From assembly GCA_002682825.1 (NCBI GenBank), contig NOKP01000014.1:755559-819558 (forward strand): a stretch of 64,000 nucleotides of DNA. Reading direction: 5' to 3'. The translations under genes and the position numbers were made by a program. The stretch is from Neonectria sp. B-13. Lineage: Eukaryota > Ascomycota > Sordariomycetes > Hypocreales > Nectriaceae. Each line of letters opens with the position of its first letter. Within the stretch, counting starts at the first letter, position 1. Under the pieces are notes generated by a model. That model was not told the DNA's origin, ran no database searches, and saw nothing but the letters and a program-made list of their open reading frames with translations. Positions 50,936 to 64,000 of this stretch are shown piece by piece.

Positions 50936-52817
50936 ATGTCGTTGAAGCAGGTACGTTCGAGTCAATCCACCAAACCACGAGTCCAGTCCACTAACCTCCC
51001 ATCCTCGTATAGGAAATCGAGACTTGGGTTGCGGCCCTGGCTCGCTACGACAACAATGAGTTCGAAGATTCCATCGTCGAATTCGAAAAGATCCACGACA
51101 CCAGCAAGATCCTCTTCAACATGGGCGTAATCCACGCCACCCTAGGCGAGCATGAGAAAGCTGTAAGTCAATTCTTCCTCTCCCCTCTTCACCTTAATAC
51201 GCCTTCCTGTGATTACCACGCCCCCGATTTCGTGCACTAATGACCTCCGCCAATAGGTCGAAAGCTACCAGCGAGCGATCCGACTAGATCAATACCTCGC
51301 CGTCGCCTACTTCCAGCAAGGCGTCTCCAACTTCCTCCTCGGCGACTTCGAGGAGGCCCTCGCCAACTTCAACGACACCCTCCTGTACCTGCGCGGCAAC
51401 GCCATGATCGACTACGCTCAATTGGGCCTCCTATTCAAGCTCTACTCCTGCGAGGTTCTCTTCAACCGCGGCCTTTGCTATATCTACTTGCAGCAGATGG
51501 ATGCCGGTATGCAGGACTTGACCTATGCGGTCAAGGAGAAGGTGGTGGAGGATCACAACGTCATTGACGAGGCCATTCGTGAACAAGCAGAGGTGTGTTT
51601 TGGTCCTGGCGACCGCCCCAACGCTCTCATCTAACCTCTTCCAGGGCTACACCGTTTTTTCCATCCCCGTCGGCGTCGTCTACAGGCCTAACGAAGCCAA
51701 GGTACGCAACCTGAAGACTAAGGATTACCTTGGCAAGGCGAGACTCGTTGCCGCTTCGGATCGCGCCAACGCGTTCACCGGATTCGCCGGCTTGGAGATC
51801 AAGAACGTAAGAGCACATTAAGCCTTCTTAAACCCCCAGTCAGCTAACCCGCAACCCAGGCCGGAAAGTTAGAAGTTAAGGACGACCGACCCCCAGACAA
51901 CATCTCTTTCGCTGCCACGAACCTCGTCAAGCCCGGTATCCAGTCCCGCAGACAGCAGTCAGAGCCACCGATCAACCGCAATGTCTTTCCCCCAACACCC
52001 CCACCCGAGAACGAGCGCCCTTCGCGTGGTGCTTCAGTCCGGAACGGACAGAAGCCCACGCTCGCCAAGCTGAACATTCAACAAGCCGAACCGAGCCGCC
52101 GTTACGAGAAGGCTGGTTCTCCCCCGGATGCCCGTCAAAGACCTGTAAGGTCTGCATCCGCTACCCCTTCCAGGAGTGCAGTTTCGCGAGAAACTACTCC
52201 GCTACAGCGGAGACCTAAGCAGATCCTTGAGGAACAGGAGGGCGCGTACGCCGGCGAAGTCTACGACATGTACCAAGGGGGCGGTGGACCACGTGGTTCC
52301 AGGGGATCGGGAGGTAGCCGACAGCAGGGTCGTCAAAGGCAACCTCGTTACGCCGACGAAGATGAAGGCTCCGAGTACGACGATGGGTCATTCGACGAGA
52401 ACGACTTCGAAATGGTGGGCAACAACCGCCGCGGCCCCGGCTCTGTGGCTGGCTCCACGCGCAGTGCTCCTCGCCGCGTCGAAGTCAGCAAGATCCGTGT
52501 CAAGGTTCACGCCGATGATGTGAGATACATCATCGTCAGACCCGAGGTTGAATTCCCCGCCTTGGTCGACAAAGTCCGTGAAAAGTTCGGCCTACGCCGG
52601 CGCTTCAAGATCAAGATCAAGGACGAGGACATGCCCAATGGTGACATGATCACCATGGGCGACCAAGATGACCTTGAGATGGCGATCGACAGCGCGAAGG
52701 ACGAGGCCCGAAAGCTGAGGCAAGAGACCGCAAAGATGGAGGTTCGTACACTATTCCCTCGTACATGTCTGCAGATTACTAACAATTGTGTCACAGATTT
52801 GGATCCTGGAAGTTTAG
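50936..52817 (+). CDS. noxR: NADPH oxidase regulator NoxR (p67phox-like)
   Basis: Cytosolic activator of fungal NADPH oxidases NoxA/NoxB, working with Rac and Bem1/Cdc24 in hyphal polarity, fusion and fruiting-body development. Six exons, 50936-50950, 51013-51162, 51257-51592, 51645-51806, 51860-52741 and 52797-52817, give 521 residues. The N-terminal 165 residues are TPR repeats (ALARYDNNEFEDSIVEFEKI, MGVIHATLGEHEKAVESYQR, GVSNFLLGDFEEALANFNDT), followed by the activation region with FSIPVGVVYRP and a Pro/Arg/Gly-rich disordered linker. A PB1 domain fills about residues 430-512 (IRVKVHADDVRYIIVRP, then MGDQDDLEMAID). No SH3 domain is present, as usual for fungal NoxR. The first and last exons are tiny (5 codons MSLKQ; 6 codons plus stop, IWILEV). 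Splice sites are GT-AG, with a perfect TACTAAC branch in the last intron. Confidence 0.95.
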
Positions 52818-53414
52818 ACATATACCCCTGTTGCGTTTGCATTTATTCACCATTTACCTACCGTCTCACGATATAATGGTCCGTCTTTTATAGTGGCTGT
52901 CCTTGATGGACATCCCTCTTCTTTACACGACTGCAAAACAGTCTCTTTTTTCTCTGTTCTTCGTTCATGTATTTTGCCCTCCGAGGCACGTTATGAATAG
53001 CATAGCCACCCCGCCATTTATTCTTAGAGGAGGGCGGCAGGAGTCTGGGGATCACGATGATCATAATAACTGTTTTGTCACGGAAGAGATGCCAGCAGTG
53101 GTATAGGCTGAAAGTTGGAGCGATAGTGCTCAATGATACCTGGGAGGATCCGGTTTTGAATACATTGATCATGGAATGATTATGATTTGTTTGATTGCTT
53201 CGTGGTTTTGGACTCGGCGAGTTCTGAATATGTAACCTTGTGGTAAGTGGAGGGAAAAGTGTTTTATTGTGCATTTATAGCCTCTATTTGTAGTTGATAC
53301 TACATGATTTACAAGTTATGATACAAATCTACGCACCACCAATGGCACCTATATATCCAACTCTTGAATGCTCTCTCTGGGAGTTTCCTGAACCTAGCAG
53401 TATCCTCAGGCGGG
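52818..53414. other. Convergent intergenic region, noxR and mitochondrial GluRS 3' ends
   Basis: About 0.6 kb of AT-richer DNA with TTTTATAG-like and AATAACTG sequences, holding both 3' untranslated regions. No gene seen. Confidence 0.7.
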
Positions 53415-56515
<3,101 letters not shown>

Positions 56516-58055
56516 ATGGACGGAAACCCGTTCACCGCCGGCGGCCCGGCTCCGGAGGAGGTTGATCTCTACGGTTAGTTTTGGCACTTTTTTTCTTGGT
56601 CTTGCCCCGCGTTTGGGAAGCAGCAGAGACGGAATCACAAGATTTTATCCCCTTGTCTTGAGATGCATAGAGAGGGCCGAGGCTGACTAGCGAGGCGGCA
56701 GAGTTGCTCAGTATCGAGAAGCAGTCCACGCCGGACCAGATCAAGAAGGCCTACCGAAAAGTACGTTGTCGCAACCCCTCTACAGACGACAAGAAGACGC
56801 AGAGAGATCCTAACAAGCAACAGGCAGCCCTCAAGTACCACCCCGACAAGGTCCCCGAGGAGCAGCGAGAAGAGTCCGAGGTCAAGTTCAAGGAAATCAC
56901 ACAGGCCTACGAGATCCTCAGCGATGAGGACAAGCGCGGCCTCTACGACGTGCACGGCATGGCCGCCTTCGACAAGTCCCGCGGCCCCGGCGGCGATGTC
57001 GACCTCAACGACATCATCTCCCAGATGTTCGGCTTCGACATGGGGGGTCCCGGTGGCCCTGGCGGTCCTCCCGGCCCCCGAAAACCCCGACGCGGACCCG
57101 ACGAAGACCAGGAGTACAAGGTGACGCTGGAGGAGCTCTACCGCGGAAAGACGGTCAAATTCGCCGCCAACAAGCAGGTCCTCTGCGGCCAGTGCAAGGG
57201 CTCTGGCGGCAAGGAGAAGGCCAAGTCTACCCAGTGCGAGCGCTGCAAGGGCAACGGCATCGTCGAGGCCTACCGCCAGATCGGCCCCGGCATGATGCGC
57301 CGCGAGACTGTGCTGTGCGATCACTGCCAGGGCGCCGGCGCCGTCTTCAAGGAGAAGGACCGCTGCAAGAAGTGCAAGGGCAAGCGCACGTCGCAGGAGA
57401 AGAAGGTGCTCGAGATCTACATCCCTCGCGGCTCCATGCGGGGTGAGCGCATCCTTCTCGAGGGTGAGGCCGACCAGTTCCCGGATCAAATTCCCGGCGA
57501 CATCGTCTTCACGCTCGTCGAGGAACCCCATGATGTCTTCACCCGTATTGGACACGACCTCTCGGCCGAGCTGACCGTCACGTTGGGCGAGGCCTTGTGT
57601 GGCTTCTCCCGCACCGTGATCAAGCACCTCGACGGACGGGGCATTCACATCGACCGACCGCGGGGCAAGGTCTTGCGTCCGGGCGACATCCTCAAGGTGC
57701 CTGGAGAGGGCATGCCGATGAAGCGTGGCGAAGCCAAGGGTGATCTGTACCTGTTAGTCAAGGTCGAGTTCCCCGAGGATGGCTGGCTGAAGGACGACTC
57801 TGCAATGGAGGCGCTGCAGAAGATGCTCCCTCCGGCACCTAAGAGCATTGAGGCTGATGAGGTGGACGAGGTCCACTACGAAGATGACGCAGACATTGAG
57901 AAGGTATGATTTCCCAGTTTACCCCTGGATGGACAAAGCAACAGTAGCTAACGTGATGGCAGATGGGTGCGACGGCAGGACAAGGCTTCGGCGGCGACTG
58001 GGAGGACGACGAGGAGGAGATGGGCGATGGCCAGCCGCAGTGCCAGACCCAGTAA
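56516..58055 (+). CDS. xdj1: Class A DnaJ/Hsp40 co-chaperone, Xdj1-like, with CaaX terminus
   Basis: J-domain co-chaperone stimulating Hsp70 ATPase and feeding substrates. Four exons, 56516-56573, 56702-56760, 56824-57903 and 57963-58055, give 429 residues. The J domain opens EEVDLYELLSIEKQ, with HPD at 45-47. A Gly/Phe/Pro linker runs about 107-130 (MFGFDMGGPGGPGG). Four zinc-binding Cys pairs lie at 160/163, 177/180, 204/207 and 220/223, followed by the two client-binding domains. The extreme C-terminus is CQTQ (Cys426), a CaaX-type box suggesting farnesylation and membrane attachment. The DLYELL opening fits Xdj1 better than Ydj1, which normally opens with a KxTxFYDxLGV segment; the Xdj1 assignment is an inference. 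The 63-nt second intron contains no stop and keeps the frame, so retention would insert 21 residues just before the HPD motif. Confidence 0.92.
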
Positions 58056-58729
58056 ACGCGAAGATATTCCTGCTTCCATCCATGAGGAAGATAGGACCAG
58101 AAGCTGAAGCGAGATAACCCCGGGGGCAGGGGATGGGGGTTAACGAAGTGACGATGACACAGAATAGAACGGGGCATAATGATGACCACGGCGGTATCCA
58201 TGTCGAGGAAGACGCTAGGAGGGGAAAAAGCCCACTGGACCCGGAAGGAAAGGGAGGAGAAGATGTGCTCCGTTATGAAAAAGGATATCACCGCTCTGGA
58301 CCGAAAAAAGGACAAGACTCGCTTTCGACGGCGAGGAGGGCATCAGTAGATGTTTGAAGACATAAATGGCGCCTGCCTTTGATACATGATGTTTGTCTTT
58401 TGTGCCTGAAGATGATAAAGCTGGTATTTGTTGTGGGAAATGCCGTCGAGTTTCAGATAGAAAGAGAGAGCAAGAGGAAGCTCGAGTTGATAGGGATCTA
58501 GATGGTCACATGCTATGACGGTGTTGGTCTGAAGCTGGGGAAATGCGGTTACGTATCGCCGGCCCCACCAGCCCACCAAGGCCGATAACCTCCACCTTCA
58601 ACCGCCATCTCGACTCTCATCACTCACTCCTCTTCGCCGCCTCTTCTGCCACCTTTCCCTTCTCCTTCTCTTTCTCCTTATCCCTCCAACAAAACCACCG
58701 CAGTACACACAAAACCACCCACCGGAACC
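58056..58729. other. Intergenic: DnaJ 3' side and snf8 promoter
   Basis: About 0.7 kb between two plus-strand genes. A CT-rich leader (TCTCCTTCTCTTTCTCC type) lies at about 58,620-58,690, just before the snf8 start. No gene seen. Confidence 0.7.
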
Positions 58730-59524
58730 ATGTCCCGCAAAGGCGTCGGCCTCGCCGCCTTCGACCGCTCCCGCGTCACCTCCGCCCACTATGCCTCCCA
58801 CGGCTCCTCGCTGCGCGCCACAAACGCCCAGGCCCTCGAGACGCAGCTCGACGTCTTCCGCTCGCTCCTGCACCAGTTCGCCGCCACGCACGCCCGCGAC
58901 ATCCGCTCCGACCCGGCCTTCCGCGCCCAGTTCGCCCGCATGTGCGCCGCCATCGGCGTCGACCCGCTCGCCAGCAGCAACCTCGGCGGCGGCGCGGCCA
59001 ACTCGTCCGTCTGGGCCCAGCTGCTCGGCAAGACGGTCCACGACTTCTACTTCGAGCTCGCCGTGCGCGTCGTCGAGGTGTGCAGCGCCACGCGCGCCGA
59101 GAACGGCGGGCTCATCGGCCTCGCTGACCTGCGCGAGCGCGTCGCCCGCGGCCGCCTCGACGGCTCCGACCCCATCGCCGACGACGACGTGCGCCGCGCC
59201 GTGCAGACCCTGGGTCCGCTGGGCGGCGCCTACGACGTGGTGCGCGTCGGCCGCCGCGAGTACGTTCGCAGCGTCCCGCGCGAGCTGAGCACCGATCAGG
59301 CCGCCGTCCTCGAGGCCGTCCAGGTCCTGGGCTACGTGAGCGTGGGCATGCTGCGCGACAACCTCGGTTGGGAGCGCGCGCGAGCCCGCACCGTCATCGA
59401 CGATCTGGTTGGCGAGGGCATGTTATGGGTGGACAAGCAGGCCAAGGGGGAGTGGGAGTATTGGAGTCCGGGTTCCATGACGGAAATGGACGGCGGTGAT
59501 GCCGTGGTGGAAGCAGCAGGCTGA
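58730..59524 (+). CDS. snf8: ESCRT-II subunit Vps22/Snf8
   Basis: Subunit of ESCRT-II, which sorts ubiquitinated cargo into multivesicular endosomes; in fungi it also acts in the PacC/Rim101 ambient-pH pathway. A single exon encodes 264 residues, close to the family size (about 230-260). The family opening RKGVGLAAFDRSR is at residues 3-15, followed by an N-terminal helical hairpin (QLDVFRSLLHQFAATHARDI) and the conserved DPAFRAQFARMCAAIGVDPL. Two winged-helix domains complete it, the second including the EGMLWVDKQAKGEWEYWSPG segment. It is intronless. The coding DNA has near-saturated G/C third positions, which creates long shadow frames on both strands. The start is the first ATG after a CT-rich leader. 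Confidence 0.96.
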   Translation: MSRKGVGLAAFDRSRVTSAHYASHGSSLRATNAQALETQLDVFRSLLHQFAATHARDIRSDPAFRAQFARMCAAIGVDPLASSNLGGGAANSSVWAQLLGKTVHDFYFELAVRVVEVCSATRAENGGLIGLADLRERVARGRLDGSDPIADDDVRRAVQTLGPLGGAYDVVRVGRREYVRSVPRELSTDQAAVLEAVQVLGYVSVGMLRDNLGWERARARTVIDDLVGEGMLWVDKQAKGEWEYWSPGSMTEMDGGDAVVEAAG

Positions 59525-60411
59525 GTGAGACGAGTCACCATGAGAGTCGAAGCTCAGAGACCCGAGACGACCCGTCATATCGAATGGTTCCAATAACCCC
59601 GGGAGAGCCATGCGCGAGCATCGCCACACTTCCACCCGCAACTCGCCAACTCCCCTCGCCACATATACCACGCCTGTGGCGACCGTGGCCGTACTTACAC
59701 CTGGGAGTATTTGTCACATATCTCCCAGGCCTAGGCCCCGGCATCGCTCCCCGCGCCACCTCCACATCTCTTGATGTAAGACCAACTCAAGCCGCATGGA
59801 TGAAACGAGTTGAATCAAAAGATTGGCTCATGATCAAAGAAAGACTCTGCGTCTCGGTTCACACCGTCGTCACTGAACGCATGTTCACCAGGCGAGGACA
59901 TGCATTTCTGCAGTATACGTACAAAGGCAAGCATGGCAATATAGATATAAATCCACAACAGATGTTTTCTTACAGTGCGCGCATCTAAAAATTCCAAAAG
60001 ATCAAATAGGAGTAAATACTAGTTCATTCATTAACCAGCAGCCCATACAAACATACAACACACAACATCTCTCTGGCGCACGCCGCTTACCACGCCCTAA
60101 GACGCGGCTCAGACCCAGCGTGACACCACTGACCACTCCCGCTCATTCTTCATCTGCTGTAGATACGTACGTCAAATAGCCTTGACTTGAACGCGCACCA
60201 GTCCTCCCCTGGATCTGGGGTATATACTTGTCGAGTGACGCTGCCGTCCGAGCTGCTGCAATCTCCCCGCTCCTTCCCTCCTCTTTTCCCAAAGAAGCCA
60301 TGGTCCTTCGTTACGTTACGTCGCTCCGTACTTCTCGTCCTTCCAAGTTCCTGAATGGTTTCGGGTCTCTTTGTCAGGGTGCACTTGGCTCCCTAGTCAA
60401 GATGGCGGAGC
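59525..60411. other. Convergent intergenic region, snf8 and Mpv17-family 3' ends
   Basis: About 0.9 kb. Contains an AT-richer patch near 59,940-60,060 and no supported gene; the open frame at 59584-59988 has no domain. Confidence 0.65.
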
Positions 60412-61730
60412 TTAGTAGGCGGGGTTGGTGCCCATCGCGGGGTAGTCCTCTGGGCGGCTGGGAGCGATGCTGCCGGGGCCTCGGGGGTCGCGGGGGTCGC
60501 GAGAGTCACGGGGATCACGGCCGTCACGGCCATCGCGGGGATCGCGGGGATCGCGGGGGTCCCGGGGGTCGCGTAGATCGCGAGTGTCACGGCCGTCACG
60601 GCTGTCGCCGAAGTGCTTCTTGCGGAGGGCAGCGAGGCGCTTCTTCTTGGTGACCGTGTTGATATAGGTGCCGATGACGAAGCCAACGATGTTGAAGAAG
60701 GGGACCCAGAGCTGGTCAGGAAGGAACTTCTGGGCGAAGGCGAGGCAGATGGGCGAGGTGATCCACGAGACCTTCATCACCTTCCAGAAGCCGACCTTGA
60801 CAGTGGCGCGGACCTGGTGGTAAGTACGGGCGCCGGCGATGAGGGCCATAGCGACGAGGTAGACGCTGTTCTGGATAGGGGCGATCTATGAGGAAAATGT
60901 GTTAGCCATGAACTCGTTCGAACGCCGCTTCGTTTCCGCTCTCATCGTGTCCTCTTGTTTTTCCTCTTTGCGCTTCTATCCTTGATGCCCTTGGTGACCT
61001 ATCATTTTCAAGGTTCTCTGCATCTCCGTCTTTTCCGGTTGTGACTTTGATTCCCTGTATCTTGTGCTTTTTCTACTTCTCTCCTTTTCTCGTCTTTTCG
61101 CAAATTCGACTTCTCCACACACAAAGAAAAGCGCAAGGGTGAATACGTACAATCAAGTTGCTAACCAGAATCTGCAGGATCTTGGCGCGCAGACTGGTGC
61201 GACCCTTGAAGGCCTTCTGGAGAGCCCAGATGAGGAAGTGGCCGATAGGGGCGCTGATGAGGGCGCCGTACGCGGCCATCTTGGGGACACGGGCGGTAAA
61301 GTAGTTGCCGTGCTTGTTGCGGTCCTTGGAGAGCCACGAGGCGATGAGCTCCTGGGTACCAGCGAGGGTACCGGCAGTCAGCATCTTGGTGCGCAAGGGG
61401 TTGTTCTCGAGCTCCTTGATGTAGGCCTGTCGCAGATGTTAGTGGATTTACGTCCGGGTGCCAGCATCATCATCGCCGGTGTGTCCATCGCCGGAATGAC
61501 GCAAGCTAGAGGAATTGGGAGTGACATACAGCCAGATAACCCTTGGTACCAGCATTCTCGAGACCACCGGTGATGGCGGTACCAATGACGGCGGAGACGG
61601 GATGTTTTCCCTTGGTACCGGGAATATCACCGGCCTCGGCCTTGTCGAGCATGCCGGCGACCTTGTCGGTGGCACCGGACACCTTGTCCGTCACCTTCTG
61701 GATGGTTTCACTCTCGAATTTGACGCCCAT
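60412..61730 (-). CDS. Mpv17/PMP22-family membrane protein (peroxisomal or inner mitochondrial; Woronin-sorting-complex candidate)
   Basis: Integral membrane protein with about four helices. Three exons, 61730-61530, 61426-61151 and 60885-60412, give 316 residues. Residues 1-67 are a soluble head (DKVSGATDKVAGMLDKAEAG). The Mpv17/PMP22 region starts at AYIKELENNPLRTKMLTAGT and includes PKMAAYGALISAPIGHFLIW, a conserved family signature, then IAPIQNSVYLVAMALIAGA and KVSWITSPICLAFAQKFLP. The family-typical W-PFFN-VGF segment follows (LWVPFFNIVGFVIG). The C-terminal tail has a tandem Arg-Asp-Pro/Gly repeat. Members include PXMP2/PMP22 and the Woronin body sorting protein WSC of filamentous ascomycetes; the long head and tail make WSC a fair candidate, but sequence alone cannot separate these. 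Introns are GT-AG (GTATGT, GTACGT donors). Confidence 0.9.
60470..60605 (-). repeat. Coding repeat encoding (Arg-Asp-X)n tail
   Basis: Imperfect 9-base units (GATCGCGGG/GTCGCGGGG on the plus strand) encode an Arg-Asp-Pro/Gly/Ser triplet repeat of about 15 units near the end of the Mpv17-family protein. The alternating charges and simple DNA suggest slippage-driven growth. Confidence 0.9.
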
Positions 61731-64000
61731 GGTTGCGGATTTCGATGCTGCTAATGATGGAGGTGTTTGCGGTGGGCCGGAGAACGCGCGCGTCTCGGAC
61801 TGTGAAGTCGGTATCGGAGATGTTGGGGTCGCCTGGTCTCAGTCGAACTCTGGTCTGATTCCGGATCGGGAACGCAGGCGCGCGTCGTCTTCGTGGTTGT
61901 GACAGTGGTCCTCGTCGGGAATCGTCGTCGAGTTTCAACGCGGCGGCGTCATATACGTGGCGAGAGGGATGCGAAAAACACGCGCGGGCGAGGCGGCCTG
62001 ACGGTCGGATAGTTCCACAAATTAGCAGGTGTCGCACAGGCGGTCGATGAAGGGTCGAGGAACAGAGGACAGCAGCTGAGAGAGGCTGGTGAGGTGATGG
62101 AGGTCAGACGGGGGTGGGTCGGGCTCAATTGAGGCTCTCCAAGCTGGTCAGCCAATGGGTTTGTTTACCCACCGGAGACGACGACCTTGGGGCCAGACGA
62201 GGCGAAGCGACAGCGGGTGGGTCGGCGGCGACGGGGTGAGGTGGTTGGGGATGGTGGTTTACCTTGTCTTCTCGAGGTGGGACGAGGACCGGTACAGGGT
62301 AAGCCGATCGGAGGGAAGAGGAAATACGTGCGGCCGTGGTGAGGGTGGTGATGATGATGGAAGTGGAGGATGGGAGGGCCCGAGGGAAGGAGAGGGAGAG
62401 AGAGCGGGTGGAGCGAGTGGTTGGTTGGTGGTTGGGCGTGTTGATTGTTTGTCTGGGGGGGACGGAGCGAGCAGAGCGATGGGGACGTGGACGGACGGGG
62501 AAGGAGTGACCGGGGTGCGTGTGGGAGATGAGATGAGCCAGCAAAGACTCTCAGCTCACCTCAAAACCGCCAAAAGAGAACGCGCCTGGGTACCTACAGG
62601 CCAGGTGATTGGCTGGAGACGCCGGTGCTTCGGGGTGCAGCGAGCGCTGTACCTACAGCTACAGTGGATGCGTCTGCGGTAGTCTAGCTGTTAGCTGCTC
62701 GCTGCTGGAGCTCTCGTTTCTCTGGATTGAGGCCCTCCAGATTGCTCGACCATGCGCTTCCCAAGTGGACGAGAACCTGCAAATGGTCCGGAATGGCTGC
62801 TCGGTACTACTTTTATGTATATTTTCCCCCGTATCTGTCCTGTCATGGCTGGATGGAGCGCCGGCCTGCACTGGCGCCCGTCCAGAGCTGAGCTGAGCCT
62901 CCCCTACGGCCTCTGCTCCCGGGGCACCAGCTACGAATTCAGCACACCCACCCCCCCTAAACGGCAGCCCACCACCCATCCCAAGATGAGAAAAACTCCC
63001 CGCCCTCGGCCCTCTCATTGGCCAGCTATCCACGGACCGAGGCTTCTTCACCCCCTCCTCCTCCTCACGCCGGTACCTTTCGACGGGAGAAGCTGGGCTG
63101 GCAAGGCTGTTGTTTTCCCAGAAGTGGGTGCATAGCAACCGGCCTAACCACGCGTCCACTATAAACAAGACCTTGTTGAAGAATGTCTTGGCTTCTATTT
63201 TCAAAAAGATGCCTTTTCCTGCTGGCTTCCTGATTGAATCCACCTAGTGTCGAGCGCCGAACCTCTGACTTGTCCTCTGAGAGTCGTATTGCATAGAGTC
63301 TATCCCTTCGTCGTCTTGCGCAGCCAAAGAGAATACAGGTGGCTGGCCAACTTGGTTTCCTGGTTGGTTGGCAGAAAATCGGGACTGGCTTTGCACGTGA
63401 AACCACCTCCCATTGGGCGGCCACACCTGACCTCACCTAGCCCGGGACCTGGATAAACACAAGCCGACCCGAGGGAAACTTGGAGAGCGGATGGCTCGAC
63501 CGATCTAGGCAAAGTCGGAACTAAGTCGGAACTCCGGAAGTCTTGCAAGCAGATAAATTCCCGAAAGGCGGGGAGCTAAGAATATTCAAGGACGGCACGG
63601 TACTTGTTCCGGTAAATCAAGTATGTTACCCGTGGTAAATGAACCACGGTTTCGATCTATTCCTCTTAAGCCGAAGTGTAGACGATGCTACCTCTCATCA
63701 CTCTTTCAGACACTCTTCGAGACCCAAGTATGCATCATACACTTCGTGTACATCCAAGTCGAACCAATGACAATGACAACGGCACCAATGAATGAATCAC
63801 AAAAAAAAAAGACGCCGGGGGTTCACGTTCGTAACAACCCCCGTCTGTCGAGAATTTTCCCTAAGACGCCTGAATCCTATAACCTCACATGAGGTGCCCG
63901 ACGGTCGTGTCCAGAGCACGCCTTTCCCGTTCTTCCATAAGGTAATCAAAGTCGTTCGTTCCAAGAAAGCAATCAAGCCACCATCACCACTCGGCGGACG
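61731..64000. other. Intergenic region at the right end
   Basis: About 2.3 kb upstream of the Mpv17-family gene. Open frames at 62125-62544 and 62659-63243 are Ser/Pro/Arg-rich with no domain. A short inverted repeat, GGGGGTT...AACCCCC, lies near 63818-63843. A gene may begin beyond the window; none is supported inside it. Confidence 0.6.

Noticed and set aside
56635..57648. 337-codon open frame antisense to the DnaJ gene
   Set aside because: Its Leu/Val/Ala/Gly-rich translation is the expected mirror of the DnaJ codons; the zinc-finger frame on the plus strand is unmistakable.
58543..59288. Alternative long frames over snf8 on the plus strand
   Set aside because: They overlap the clear Vps22 frame, and their Arg/Pro/Ala-rich translations result from its GC-saturated codons.

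Overview
The window is nuclear DNA of a filamentous ascomycete, most likely a Sordariomycete and plausibly Hypocreales; the order is inferred from general protein resemblance. The evidence is short introns (about 50-110 nt) with GTRAGT-type donors and CTAAC/CTGAC branch sites, a strong C preference at third codon positions, pyrimidine-rich leaders, and filamentous-fungal genes such as noxR. Two assembly gaps of exactly 100 N are present (9997-10096 and 45381-45480); the second removes part of a gene. All gene structures below were built by hand; exon sums are in frame for every gene except the gapped ccs1.

Layout. 1-12,751 has no gene I can support. Then come dbp2 (-), kynureninase (-), an AT-rich block, the broken 5' end of an NLR-type gene, an F-box gene (+), a small uncertain gene (-) and an alternative NADH dehydrogenase (-) ending at 25,491. 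25,492-31,396 is gene-free. 31,397-46,055 is dense: a single-pass membrane protein (+), the THI20-type HMP kinase/TenA fusion (-), the TORC2 subunit Rictor/Avo3 (-), urate oxidase (+), mitochondrial ribosomal protein uL13m (-) and the SOD1 copper chaperone ccs1 (+, gapped). 46,056-50,935 is again gene-free and leads into noxR (+). The last part holds mitochondrial glutamyl-tRNA synthetase (-), an Xdj1-type DnaJ with a CaaX end (+), ESCRT-II Vps22/Snf8 (+) and an Mpv17/PMP22-family membrane protein (-). 61,731-64,000 has no supported gene.

The genes are mostly housekeeping and do not form one pathway. Themes recur: redox and mitochondria (alternative NADH dehydrogenase, Ccs1, NoxR, uL13m, mitochondrial GluRS), cofactor and nitrogen metabolism (kynureninase for NAD, Thi20 for thiamine, uricase for purine nitrogen), and signalling or trafficking (Rictor, Snf8, the Mpv17-family protein). 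I found no clear novel multi-gene system. The most interesting points are the long dbp2 intron at a position I recall as conserved and autoregulatory in yeast, a truncated NLR remnant, an apparent membrane anchor spliced onto Ccs1, a uricase without a canonical peroxisomal signal but with a triple GATA cluster upstream, and two GC-AG introns.
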